Shown here: positions 1-5,218 of the stretch, piece after piece | Layout: the number at the start of each line of letters is the position of its first letter | Position numbering within the stretch: the first letter of the stretch is position 1 | NCBI GenBank assembly: GCA_029263275.1 | Contig: JAJCXU010000281.1 | Span: forward strand, 1 to 5,218 | Reading direction: 5' to 3' | DNA from: Ilumatobacter sp. | Lineage (GTDB): Bacteria; Actinomycetota; Acidimicrobiia; Acidimicrobiales; Ilumatobacteraceae | DNA length: 5,218 nt | Notes under the pieces: generated by a model | Seen by the model: the letters and a program-made list of their open reading frames with translations, nothing else | What the model was told of the DNA's origin: nothing | Database searches by the model: none | Translations under genes and position numbers: made by a program

Positions 1-241
1 AATCGTCGTCGGGTCCGGCCTGGAGCATCCACGACCCGGGCACCTCGATCGGTGTGAAGCCAGCTGGAACGAAGTTCGGATCCCAGAAGCAATCGCTTGG
101 CGCCGGACCGAAGGTGTACCGGAACGACCAGGCACCGTCCAGAGGTTCTGCGTCAGACGGGACCGGCAGCGAATGAAGCGGTTCGCGGTTGCGGCCCACA
201 ACACGCGGGTCACGATGCTCTTGACTTGTTTCGCTGCCCAT
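1..241 (-). CDS. Glycoside hydrolase family 2 protein, probable LacZ-type beta-galactosidase (N-terminal part only)
   Basis: Reading the minus strand from the ATG at 241-239 gives 80 codons without a stop to the window edge. The protein begins MGSETSQEHRDPRVVGRNRE, continues with PLHSLPVPSDAEPLDGAWSF, then has FWDPNF at 52-57 and IEVPGSWMLQ at 65-74. This matches the usual opening of large GH2 beta-galactosidases: a 'NPxVxGxNRxPxHsxxxP' lead, then 'LxGxWxFR', then 'DPxF...IxVPxxWxLQ', which starts the jelly-roll sugar-binding domain. Family members are usually about 1000 residues, so over 90% lies outside the window, including the catalytic barrel and its two glutamates. The start is well fixed: it is the only ATG, GTG or TTG between the upstream in-frame stop (TGA near 276) and the conserved motifs, and GAGGAA lies 10 bases upstream. 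There is no signal peptide, so a cytoplasmic enzyme is expected. It is divergent from the transporter operon, which fits hydrolysis of the imported sugar. Other GH2 activities (beta-glucuronidase, beta-mannosidase) are possible but fit the N-terminal motif less well. Confidence 0.85.
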   Translation of the reverse strand, partial: MGSETSQEHRDPRVVGRNREPLHSLPVPSDAEPLDGAWSFRYTFGPAPSDCFWDPNFVPAGFTPIEVPGSWMLQAGPDDD

Positions 242-251
242 AGGTCCCGAC

Positions 252-257
252 TTCCTC
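252..257 (-). promoter_or_regulatory. Ribosome binding site of the GH2 gene
   Basis: On the minus strand GAGGAA stands 10 bases before the ATG at 241. It is a good match to the anti-Shine-Dalgarno complement and helps decide the start, since no other start codon exists in this frame before the conserved GH2 motifs. Confidence 0.6.
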
Positions 258-401
258 GCACCGACGGGACAACATCAGCGTTGCACGCGACCGGGCGATC
301 CACGATCGTAGAACCCAGTACCGTCGACTCCGATGGACGGCGCGACCCCGAAATTGCATCGCCTGGCACCCGGCGTGGACGGGCCCGCTGCTCAACATTG
401 A

Positions 402-608
402 AAGCAGCCCGTGCTGCTACTCCAACTCGCCGACGCCGAGCCCCCTGTCGATGGAGACGTGCGGTCCGCTCGAATCGGCATCGTCCTCATCGAGCAGTTG
501 TTGGACCGCGGCCTGAGCGACGGCCTTTCGGTCGATGCGGACGTCGTGAGCGCAGGACGGATCTCGGACGCGATGCGAAGACTGTTGTATCCGAGTACAG
601 CGGTCTGA
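402..608 (+). pseudogene. Short coding-like frame, unidentified; possible gene relic or small protein
   Basis: An open frame follows the stop at 399-401 and ends with TGA at 606-608. Its only early start is GTG at 411, giving 65 residues, with no good ribosome binding site ahead of it. It reads smoothly: LLLQLADAEPPVDGD near the start, then IGIVLIEQLLDRGLSDG and ISDAMRRLLYPSTAV at the end. About three quarters of its codons end in G or C, similar to real genes nearby. The frame one base over, just upstream (about 376-407), reads WTGPLLNIESS, so a single frameshift would join the two into one longer segment. I do not recognise a family. It may be a decayed remnant of a gene that once lay between the hydrolase and the transporter, a true small protein, or a chance open frame in GC-rich DNA. 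The antisense frame at 392-616 is serine-rich and less protein-like. Confidence 0.2.
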
Positions 609-726
609 TCCAGCACCTTCGGTCCGCGATGCCTATCTGGGTCATGCTGCGCCGCGCACCCGTATCGAAGCTTCAGGTGCGAATCATGATCGAGGCCAAA
701 TCATGCAAGTTTGGGGTCGTAGTAGC

Positions 727-753
727 TATGGCAGCGGTCACATCGCCGCCCTA
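727..753. promoter_or_regulatory. Imperfect inverted repeat upstream of the transporter operon, candidate operator
   Basis: The arms 727-736 (TATGGCAGCG) and 744-753 (CGCCGCCCTA) are complementary at 8 of 10 positions around a 7-base centre. The repeat lies about 70 bases before the binding-protein start, a usual place for a repressor site, and its right arm overlaps the weak -10-like TATTGT. It could also fold as an RNA hairpin if transcribed. GC-rich DNA produces such repeats by chance, so this is only a candidate. Confidence 0.2.
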
Positions 754-811
754 TTGTCTCCATACAGGGGGCAAGTTCATCAGAGGTCACGCTCCTTTCA
801 TCACCAACCAA

Positions 812-818
812 GGGGGAG
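812..818 (+). promoter_or_regulatory. Ribosome binding site of the sugar-binding lipoprotein gene
   Basis: The purine run GGGGGAG sits 3 bases before the ATG at 822, with the G-rich core about 5 to 9 bases away. It supports this ATG as the start, and the signal peptide that follows has normal length from it. Confidence 0.6.
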
Positions 819-821
819 CAC

Positions 822-2246
822 ATGTACACAAGTTCCAGCCAATCGCCTGGGCGCCGCCGACCAGGCAAACGCCTCGCAGCACTGCTGCTGACCGTCGCGA
901 CAGTCGCCGCAGCCTGCGGCGGAAGCGGCGACGACGCCTCGGAGGCGACGACGGACGATTCGTCTGCGCCCGCAGCCAGCGACGACATCGGCGAGGACAC
1001 GCCCGATGCAACCACCGGCGAGGAGCCCGCCGAGTCCGACGGCGACAAGACCGATGTCACGATGTGGTCGAGGGTTCCGGATCTCGACATCCAGATCGAA
1101 GACTTTGAAGCGGCCAACCCCGTCATCGATATCGACTGGCAGAACGTCGGCCATGGCGGCGACCAGTACACGCAGCTCCGTACCGCCATTCAGGCGGGCG
1201 TCGTCCCCGACGTTGCGCACATCGAGTACCAGGAACTCCCAGCGTTCGTGGCCGAAGGCGCACTCGTCGACGTCACCGCATATGGGGCCAGCGAACTGGC
1301 TGACACCTACGCTCCGGGCCTGTGGGCGAACGTGAGCGGCGCAAACGGTGAGGTCTACGGGTACCCGTGGGACGGCGGCCCGATGGGCATGCTCTACCGT
1401 GAAGACATTTTCACCGAGTTCGGCATCGAAGTCCCCACCACCTGGGACGAGTTCGCGCAGGCCGCAGTGGACCTCAGGGAACAGACCACCGACGTGTTCT
1501 TGACCAATGCCACGCCAGCCGACGCCGGCTGGTGGACGGCAATGCTGTGGCAGGCTGGAGCACGCCCGTTCCAGATCGACGGCACCACCGTGACGGTCGA
1601 CCTCGACGACGAGCCCGCAGTCCGCGTCGCTGACTACTGGGGGGGACTGATCGCCGATGGCGTCGTGTCTGCCGACCCGGACTTCACGCCCGAGTGGAAC
1701 GAAGGCTTCAACTCTGGCAAGTACGCCACGTGGATCGCACCCGCATGGGCGCCGAGCTTTCTGCAGGGCATTGCCGAAGACACCGATGGTCTGTGGCGCG
1801 TTGCGCCGATTCCGCAGTGGAACGAAGGCGACGCCGTCTCGTCGAACTGGGGCGGATCCACGCTCGCCGTGATCGAGGGCACCGACACTCCCGACGAAGC
1901 AGCACGAGTCGCCCAATGGTTCACGTCCGAACCGGAATCAACTCAGCTGTTCGCGACCGAGCAGCTTCTGTTCCCGTCGACCAACGCACTGCTGAACTCC
2001 GAGGAATACACGGGAACCGAAGTGCCGTTCTACGGTGGCCAGAAGGTGGCTGAGATCTTCGCCGAAGCATCGGCCAACGTGGACACCGAGTTCCAGTTCC
2101 CGCCGTTCAACGCGACCTGGTACCAGTTCTGGACCGACGCCGTCGGCCCACGCATCGAGTCCGGCGACCTGGCCCCCGCTCTGACCGAGACCGAGGAACG
2201 AGTCATCGAGTTCGCCGAGCAGCAAGGATTCACGATCGGCCAATGA
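822..2246 (+). CDS. Extracytoplasmic sugar-binding lipoprotein of a CUT1-type ABC importer
   Basis: This 474-residue protein captures the sugar outside the membrane and delivers it to the two permeases. It has a lipoprotein signal peptide: a basic n-region (RRRPGKR, 11-17), a hydrophobic core (about 18-31) and a VAAAC lipobox with Cys32, the only cysteine, as the expected lipid anchor. Residues 33-76 form an acidic Asp/Glu/Ser/Thr/Ala linker. The mature domain opens with VTMWSR (79-84) and follows the family 1 solute-binding pattern: NPVIDIDW (99-106), VVPDVAHIE (127-135), GEVYGYPWDGGPMGMLYRED (176-195), VPTTWDEF (204-211), GKYATWIAPAW (299-309) and WGGSTLAV (343-350). It has 18 tryptophans, in keeping with aromatic stacking on sugar rings, though the binding residues cannot be assigned here. 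Length is normal for the family. It is the first gene of the operon, and its stop overlaps the permease start (ATGA). The substrate is inferred as a beta-galactoside or oligosaccharide only from the divergent GH2 gene. Confidence 0.93.
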   Translation: MYTSSSQSPGRRRPGKRLAALLLTVATVAAACGGSGDDASEATTDDSSAPAASDDIGEDTPDATTGEEPAESDGDKTDVTMWSRVPDLDIQIEDFEAANPVIDIDWQNVGHGGDQYTQLRTAIQAGVVPDVAHIEYQELPAFVAEGALVDVTAYGASELADTYAPGLWANVSGANGEVYGYPWDGGPMGMLYREDIFTEFGIEVPTTWDEFAQAAVDLREQTTDVFLTNATPADAGWWTAMLWQAGARPFQIDGTTVTVDLDDEPAVRVADYWGGLIADGVVSADPDFTPEWNEGFNSGKYATWIAPAWAPSFLQGIAEDTDGLWRVAPIPQWNEGDAVSSNWGGSTLAVIEGTDTPDEAARVAQWFTSEPESTQLFATEQLLFPSTNALLNSEEYTGTEVPFYGGQKVAEIFAEASANVDTEFQFPPFNATWYQFWTDAVGPRIESGDLAPALTETEERVIEFAEQQGFTIGQ

Positions 2247-3166
2247 CCACAGTCATCTCAGCGCCCCGGGAGCGGACTCGAACAACGAGTCTCCGCTCCC
2301 GGGTGCGCCGGGCGCTCGCGCCCTACATCTTCGTTGGCCCGTTTCTGGTCGCCTTTGCGCTGTTCATGGTCCTTCCACTGATCAGCGCATTCAACAACTC
2401 CTTCTACGCCGATCGCCTCGTCGGTGGGCGTGTCTTCGTCGGATTCGACAACTACCGCCGAGCCTTCGACGACTCGCTGTTCTGGCAATCGGCATGGCGC
2501 GTCATTCGCTTCGGCGTGGTCCAAGTCATCGTCATGCTCACCCTCTCGACGATGTTCGCGATCGGCATCAACCGCATGACGAGCTGGGTACGCCACGTCT
2601 ACCGGCTCGGAATCTTCTTGCCCTTCGCGATTCCCAGCGTTGTCGCCGCCCTCATGTGGGGCTACCTCTACAGCAAGAACATCGGCCCCATCCCGGACCT
2701 GGCCGATGCGATCGGCACCCCCGCCGTCGAACTGCTGTCACCAAGCTGGATCCTGTTCTCGATCGGCAACATCGTCACCTGGTCCTTCGTTGGTTACAAC
2801 ATGATCATCATCTACGCCGCGCTGCAGACGATCCCACCATCGCTGTACGAAGCTGCCGAACTCGACGGCGCCACCAAGTTCCAACAGACCCGCACGATCA
2901 CACTGCCGCTGCTGCGCCCGGCACTGCTGCTCACGACCGTGTTCTCGATCATCGGCACCCTGCAACTCTTCGCTGAGCCCGAAACACTGCGACGCCTCGC
3001 ACCGCAATCGATCAACTCGTCGTTCACACCCAACCTGTACGCACTCAACATCGCGTTCGTGTCCAACGACCTGTCCTACGCCGCGGCCGTGTCGTTCATC
3101 ATTGGCTTCATTGCGTTCGTCCTGTCGTACGCATTCATGTTCGTCAGCACCAAAAGAAACACCTGA
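2243..3166 (+). CDS. Sugar ABC transporter permease, MalF-type (first membrane subunit)
   Basis: This 307-residue membrane protein forms half of the translocation channel. A basic N-terminal tail (RTRTTSLRSRVRR, 11-23) precedes about six membrane segments near 27-49, 86-108, 120-142, 168-192, 226-247 and 279-302. The cytoplasmic EAA loop, which docks on the ATPase, is clear: EAAELDGATKFQQTRTITLP at 203-222. Length and layout match the short MalF-like permeases (UgpA, LacF, MsmF type) that lack the large periplasmic loop of E. coli MalF. The stretch QLFAEPETL (241-249) followed by FTPNLYALNIAF (261-272) resembles a common subgroup of oligosaccharide permeases, from recall. The start is set by the ATGA overlap with the binding-protein stop, which implies translational coupling; AAGGA lies 14 bases upstream, a little far. 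The next permease begins 3 bases after its stop. Confidence 0.93.
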   Translation: MTTVISAPRERTRTTSLRSRVRRALAPYIFVGPFLVAFALFMVLPLISAFNNSFYADRLVGGRVFVGFDNYRRAFDDSLFWQSAWRVIRFGVVQVIVMLTLSTMFAIGINRMTSWVRHVYRLGIFLPFAIPSVVAALMWGYLYSKNIGPIPDLADAIGTPAVELLSPSWILFSIGNIVTWSFVGYNMIIIYAALQTIPPSLYEAAELDGATKFQQTRTITLPLLRPALLLTTVFSIIGTLQLFAEPETLRRLAPQSINSSFTPNLYALNIAFVSNDLSYAAAVSFIIGFIAFVLSYAFMFVSTKRNT

Positions 3167-3169
3167 CCA

Positions 3170-4021
3170 ATGCACGCACTGCGCAAAGTGAAGCTGATGC
3201 CCATCGTGGTGGGCCTCGGATTCGTCTACACCCTGATCCCGCTCGTCTGGCTGATCATCTCGTCCACCAAGTCGAACACGGACCTGTTCAGCACGTTCGG
3301 ATTCTGGTTCTCCGACGACTTCCAGTTCTTCGAGAACTTCAAGCGCCTCTTCTCCCACCAGGACGGCATCTACACCAAGTGGATCATCAACACGGTGTTC
3401 TACGCGTTCACGTCCGCGACCATCGCGACGATCTTCGCAGCACTGTGCGGCTACGGCCTCGCCAAGTACGAATTCCGAGGCCGAGAGCTCATGTTCGCCG
3501 CGATCATCGGCGCCGTCATGGTCCCCACCACCGCACTGGTCATTCCGCTGTTCCTGATCTTCAGTGACCGGGGACTCACCAACACCCCTTGGGCCATCAT
3601 CCTGCCGTCGATCGTCAGCCCGTTCGGCGTGTTCCTGTCGCGAATCTTCGCCGAAACCGCCGTGCCGGACGAACTCATCGAAGCCGCCCGACTCGACGGC
3701 GCCACCGAGCTGAAGATCTTCCGAACCGTTGCGTTCCCGCTTATGAAGCCCGGACTGATCACCGTGTTCCTGTTCGCGCTCATCGCAGTGTGGAACAACT
3801 TCTTCTTGCCACTCGTCATGTTCAGCGACCCCGAGAAATACCCGGTCACCGTCGGTCTGAACAACTGGAACAGCCAAGCAACCATCGCGTCAGGCAGCGC
3901 CGAACCACTGTTCAACATCATCATCGCCGGCTCCATCGTGGCAATCGTGCCGTTGATGATCGCCTTCGTCGTGCTCCAACGATTCTGGGTCGGCTCGCTC
4001 ACACTCGGAGCAATCGACTGA
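3170..4021 (+). CDS. Sugar ABC transporter permease, MalG-type (second membrane subunit)
   Basis: This 283-residue protein pairs with the upstream permease to form the channel. Membrane segments lie near 11-31, 74-96, 107-131, 138-160, 195-217 and 250-270. The EAA loop reads EAARLDGATELKIFRTVAFP at 171-190, with the canonical EAA...G spacing. MVPTTALVIPLFLIF (117-131) and NNFFLPLVMFSDPEKYPVTV (209-228) are typical of MalG/UgpE/LacG-type permeases. The protein ends soon after the last segment, normal for this subunit. Its ATG comes 3 bases after the previous stop and there is no clear Shine-Dalgarno site, only the A-rich AAAAGAAA further up, so translation probably relies on ribosomes coming from the upstream gene. 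An internal Met at residue 10 would remove basic residues before the first membrane segment and is less likely. The ATPase follows after 46 bases. Confidence 0.93.
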   Translation: MHALRKVKLMPIVVGLGFVYTLIPLVWLIISSTKSNTDLFSTFGFWFSDDFQFFENFKRLFSHQDGIYTKWIINTVFYAFTSATIATIFAALCGYGLAKYEFRGRELMFAAIIGAVMVPTTALVIPLFLIFSDRGLTNTPWAIILPSIVSPFGVFLSRIFAETAVPDELIEAARLDGATELKIFRTVAFPLMKPGLITVFLFALIAVWNNFFLPLVMFSDPEKYPVTVGLNNWNSQATIASGSAEPLFNIIIAGSIVAIVPLMIAFVVLQRFWVGSLTLGAID

Positions 4022-4067
4022 ATACCCGGCCGTACCCGCCCCGCGCTACCCGATCAGGAACCACCCA
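4022..4067 (+). promoter_or_regulatory. Short spacer with ribosome binding site of the ATPase gene
   Basis: This is the only real gap inside the operon. AGGA at 4056-4059 lies 8 bases before the ATG at 4068, a good spacing. No hairpin followed by a T run is present, so I see no terminator, and the ATPase is probably on the same transcript. An internal promoter cannot be excluded, but no -10/-35 pair is evident. Confidence 0.5.
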
Positions 4068-5218
4068 ATGGCTACCGTCACACTCGACACACTAACCAAG
4101 GTCTACGACGGCGACGTCAAGGCCGTCGACGGACTGAACCTCGACATCAAAGACGGCGAGTTCATCGTGTTCGTTGGACCGTCCGGGTGCGGAAAGTCGA
4201 CGGCACTGCGCATGGTCGCTGGACTCGAAGACATCACCGGCGGCGACTTGCTCATCGGTGGTGAGAACATGACCGACGTCGAGCCACGCGACCGAGACAT
4301 CGCCATGGTCTTCCAGAACTACGCCCTCTACCCGCACCTCACGGTCCGAAGGAACATCGCGTACCCGCTCCGGATGGCCAAGGTCCCCAAACGCGAGATC
4401 GAAGAACGGGTGAAGCGCGTGGCCGACGTGTTGCAACTCGGCGAGTACCTCGATCGCAAGCCCGGCGCCCTGTCCGGTGGACAGCGCCAGCGCGTCGCGA
4501 TGGGACGAGCCATCGTCCGGGAACCGTCGGTCTTCTTGATGGACGAACCGCTGTCGAACCTCGACGCCAAGCTTCGCGTGTACATGCGGTCCGAGATCAC
4601 CCGTATCCAACGCGAACTTGGTGTCACCACGATCTACGTCACCCACGACCAGGTCGAAGCAATGACGATGGGTGACCGTGTTGTCGTGCTCAAAGACGGC
4701 GTCTTGCAGCAAGCGGACACGCCGTCGGTGCTCTACAACACCCCCGCCAACATCTTCGTTGCCGGGTTCATCGGGTCGCCGGCCATGAACCTCTTCGAAG
4801 CCGACTTCGCTATCGCAGACGACCACCTCGTCGCCAAGTTCGGCCCGCAACAGATAGCCATCCCAACGTCCTACCTCGACGAACATCCGAGCCTGCGCAG
4901 CTACGACGGGCAACGCCTCGTGTGCGGAATCCGACCCGACGACGTGTACGACCCCGCCCTGCGCCCGGAGTTCACCGAAACAATTGACGGGTCAGCGATC
5001 AACGTTGAGGCCCTGGGTTCGGAGATCGTCGTGCACCTCGACATCGGGGTCGAGCGCGTCGAGTCCGGCGACCCCGACCTCGAAGACCTCGTCGACGGCA
5101 GCGAAGATCTCGGCGCCGGCTTCCTCGGCCGGTTCAGCCCGAAGTCGGCAGTCTCGTCGGGCGACAACGTCAAGGCCGCGATCGACACATCGGCCATGCA
5201 CTTCTTCGACCCCTCCAC
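4068..5218 (+). CDS. ABC transporter ATP-binding protein, MalK/MsmK/UgpC family (C-terminal end cut by the window)
   Basis: The open frame gives 383 residues to the window edge. All nucleotide-binding motifs are intact: Walker A GPSGCGKST (37-45, Lys43), Q-loop Gln83 in VFQNYALYPH, signature LSGGQRQR (135-142), Walker B VFLMDEP (155-161) with catalytic Glu160, D-loop SNLDAKLR (163-170) and switch His193 in YVTHDQVEAM. This is a functional ATPase energising the two permeases from the cytoplasmic side. After GFIGSPAMN (233-241) comes the MalK-type regulatory part, with the GIRPDD motif at 287-292 and a TOBE-like beta fold. The TOBE region holds an acidic stretch (about 329-347, ESGDPDLEDLVDGSEDL) before the last strands, seen from recall in other actinobacterial members. 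It reaches HFFDPS at 378-383; relatives usually end within roughly 5 to 15 residues after HxFDP, so almost the whole protein is here. Such ATPases are often shared among several CUT1 systems, and this one could serve others besides its neighbours. Confidence 0.95.
   Translation, partial: MATVTLDTLTKVYDGDVKAVDGLNLDIKDGEFIVFVGPSGCGKSTALRMVAGLEDITGGDLLIGGENMTDVEPRDRDIAMVFQNYALYPHLTVRRNIAYPLRMAKVPKREIEERVKRVADVLQLGEYLDRKPGALSGGQRQRVAMGRAIVREPSVFLMDEPLSNLDAKLRVYMRSEITRIQRELGVTTIYVTHDQVEAMTMGDRVVVLKDGVLQQADTPSVLYNTPANIFVAGFIGSPAMNLFEADFAIADDHLVAKFGPQQIAIPTSYLDEHPSLRSYDGQRLVCGIRPDDVYDPALRPEFTETIDGSAINVEALGSEIVVHLDIGVERVESGDPDLEDLVDGSEDLGAGFLGRFSPKSAVSSGDNVKAAIDTSAMHFFDPS

Larger units (their letters stand above)
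242..821. promoter_or_regulatory. Divergent intergenic region, expected to carry promoters and operators for both transcription units
   Basis: This 580-base stretch separates the minus-strand hydrolase start from the plus-strand binding-protein start, so promoters for both units should lie here. I could not find a convincing -35/-10 pair. TATTGT at 752-757 is a weak -10-like hexamer without a -35 partner. Inverted repeats that could be operator sites are AGCAGC-N4-GCTGCT at 403-418, CCAAA-N9-TTTGG at 696-714, and an imperfect 10-base repeat at 727-753. Two 8-base perfect palindromes, GAAGCTTC (667-674) and ATCATGAT (683-690), are also present. No repressor gene is visible in the window. A coding-like short frame at 402-608 is described separately. 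No tRNA, terminator or transposon end was seen. Confidence 0.5.

Noticed and set aside
752..757. TATTGT as the -10 element of the transporter promoter.
   Set aside because: No acceptable -35 hexamer lies 16 to 18 bases upstream, so it is mentioned only as a weak possibility.
208..790. Repeated hexamer GGTCAC at 208-213, 736-741 and 785-790, considered as a direct-repeat regulator site.
   Set aside because: One copy is inside the hydrolase coding region, the flanks differ, spacing is irregular, and such a hexamer also occurs by chance in the genes (for example near 3843).
828..900. Possible twin-arginine signal in the binding-protein leader because of the RRR at residues 11-13.
   Set aside because: The residues after the arginines (PGKRLA) do not fit the RRxFLK consensus, whereas the lipobox and Cys32 fit an ordinary Sec lipoprotein signal.
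173..1108. Long plus-strand open frame of 311 codons crossing the intergenic region and the start of the binding-protein gene.
   Set aside because: It overlaps both the hydrolase start and the first 95 codons of the clear lipoprotein gene in another frame, is Arg-rich as expected for a GC-rich out-of-frame reading, and shows no domain.
801..1916. Minus-strand open frame of 371 codons opposite the binding-protein gene.
   Set aside because: It lies antisense to a convincing gene, arises from the lack of stops in GC-rich codons read backwards, and has no recognisable domain or ribosome binding site.
2738..3877. Minus-strand open frame of 379 codons opposite both permeases.
   Set aside because: Its product is extremely rich in Asp, Glu, Gln, Arg and His, a mirror of hydrophobic membrane codons, and it spans two real genes and their junction.
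4022..4067. Possible terminator between the second permease and the ATPase.
   Set aside because: The spacer is C-rich with only a short CGGCCG palindrome and no T run, so there is no terminator structure.
4092..4913. Minus-strand open frame of 273 codons opposite the ATPase.
   Set aside because: The sense strand encodes every ABC ATPase motif in order; the antisense frame has Val/Asp/Glu-rich shadow composition and no family signature.

Overview
The window looks like a chromosomal carbohydrate-uptake locus from a high-GC Gram-positive bacterium. I estimate GC in the low to mid 60s percent by eye. The genes strongly prefer G or C at codon third positions, and the binding protein is a lipoprotein with a very acidic Asp/Ser/Thr/Ala linker after its cysteine. 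That style is common in Actinobacteria, and from recall it resembles Acidimicrobiia such as Ilumatobacter relatives. The taxon is inference from composition and protein style only.

Layout, left to right. (1) Positions 1-241 on the minus strand hold the first 80 residues of a glycoside hydrolase family 2 protein, most likely a LacZ-type beta-galactosidase, whose remainder lies beyond the left edge. (2) Positions 242-821 are a 580-base divergent intergenic region. It holds the two ribosome binding sites, several modest inverted repeats, and one short coding-like frame at 402-608 that may be a gene relic. No promoter can be assigned with confidence. (3) Positions 822-4021 on the plus strand hold a tightly packed run: a sugar-binding lipoprotein, then a MalF-type permease whose start overlaps the previous stop by 4 bases, then a MalG-type permease starting 3 bases later. 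(4) After a 46-base gap, a MalK/MsmK/UgpC-type ATPase runs from 4068 off the right edge, lacking only its last residues.

Together the plus-strand genes make a complete CUT1-type ABC importer: extracytoplasmic lipoprotein receptor, two membrane subunits and an ATPase that hydrolyses ATP on the cytoplasmic side. The divergent hydrolase would act on imported oligosaccharide if it is cytoplasmic, as its lack of a signal peptide suggests. The simplest reading is a locus for uptake and breakdown of a beta-galactoside or a related oligosaccharide. The substrate is inferred from the hydrolase and is not shown by the transporter sequences. No regulator, RNA gene, mobile element or CRISPR array is visible, and I found no evidence of a novel system. 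The most useful non-obvious points are the hydrolase start on the minus strand and the contents of the divergent intergenic region.
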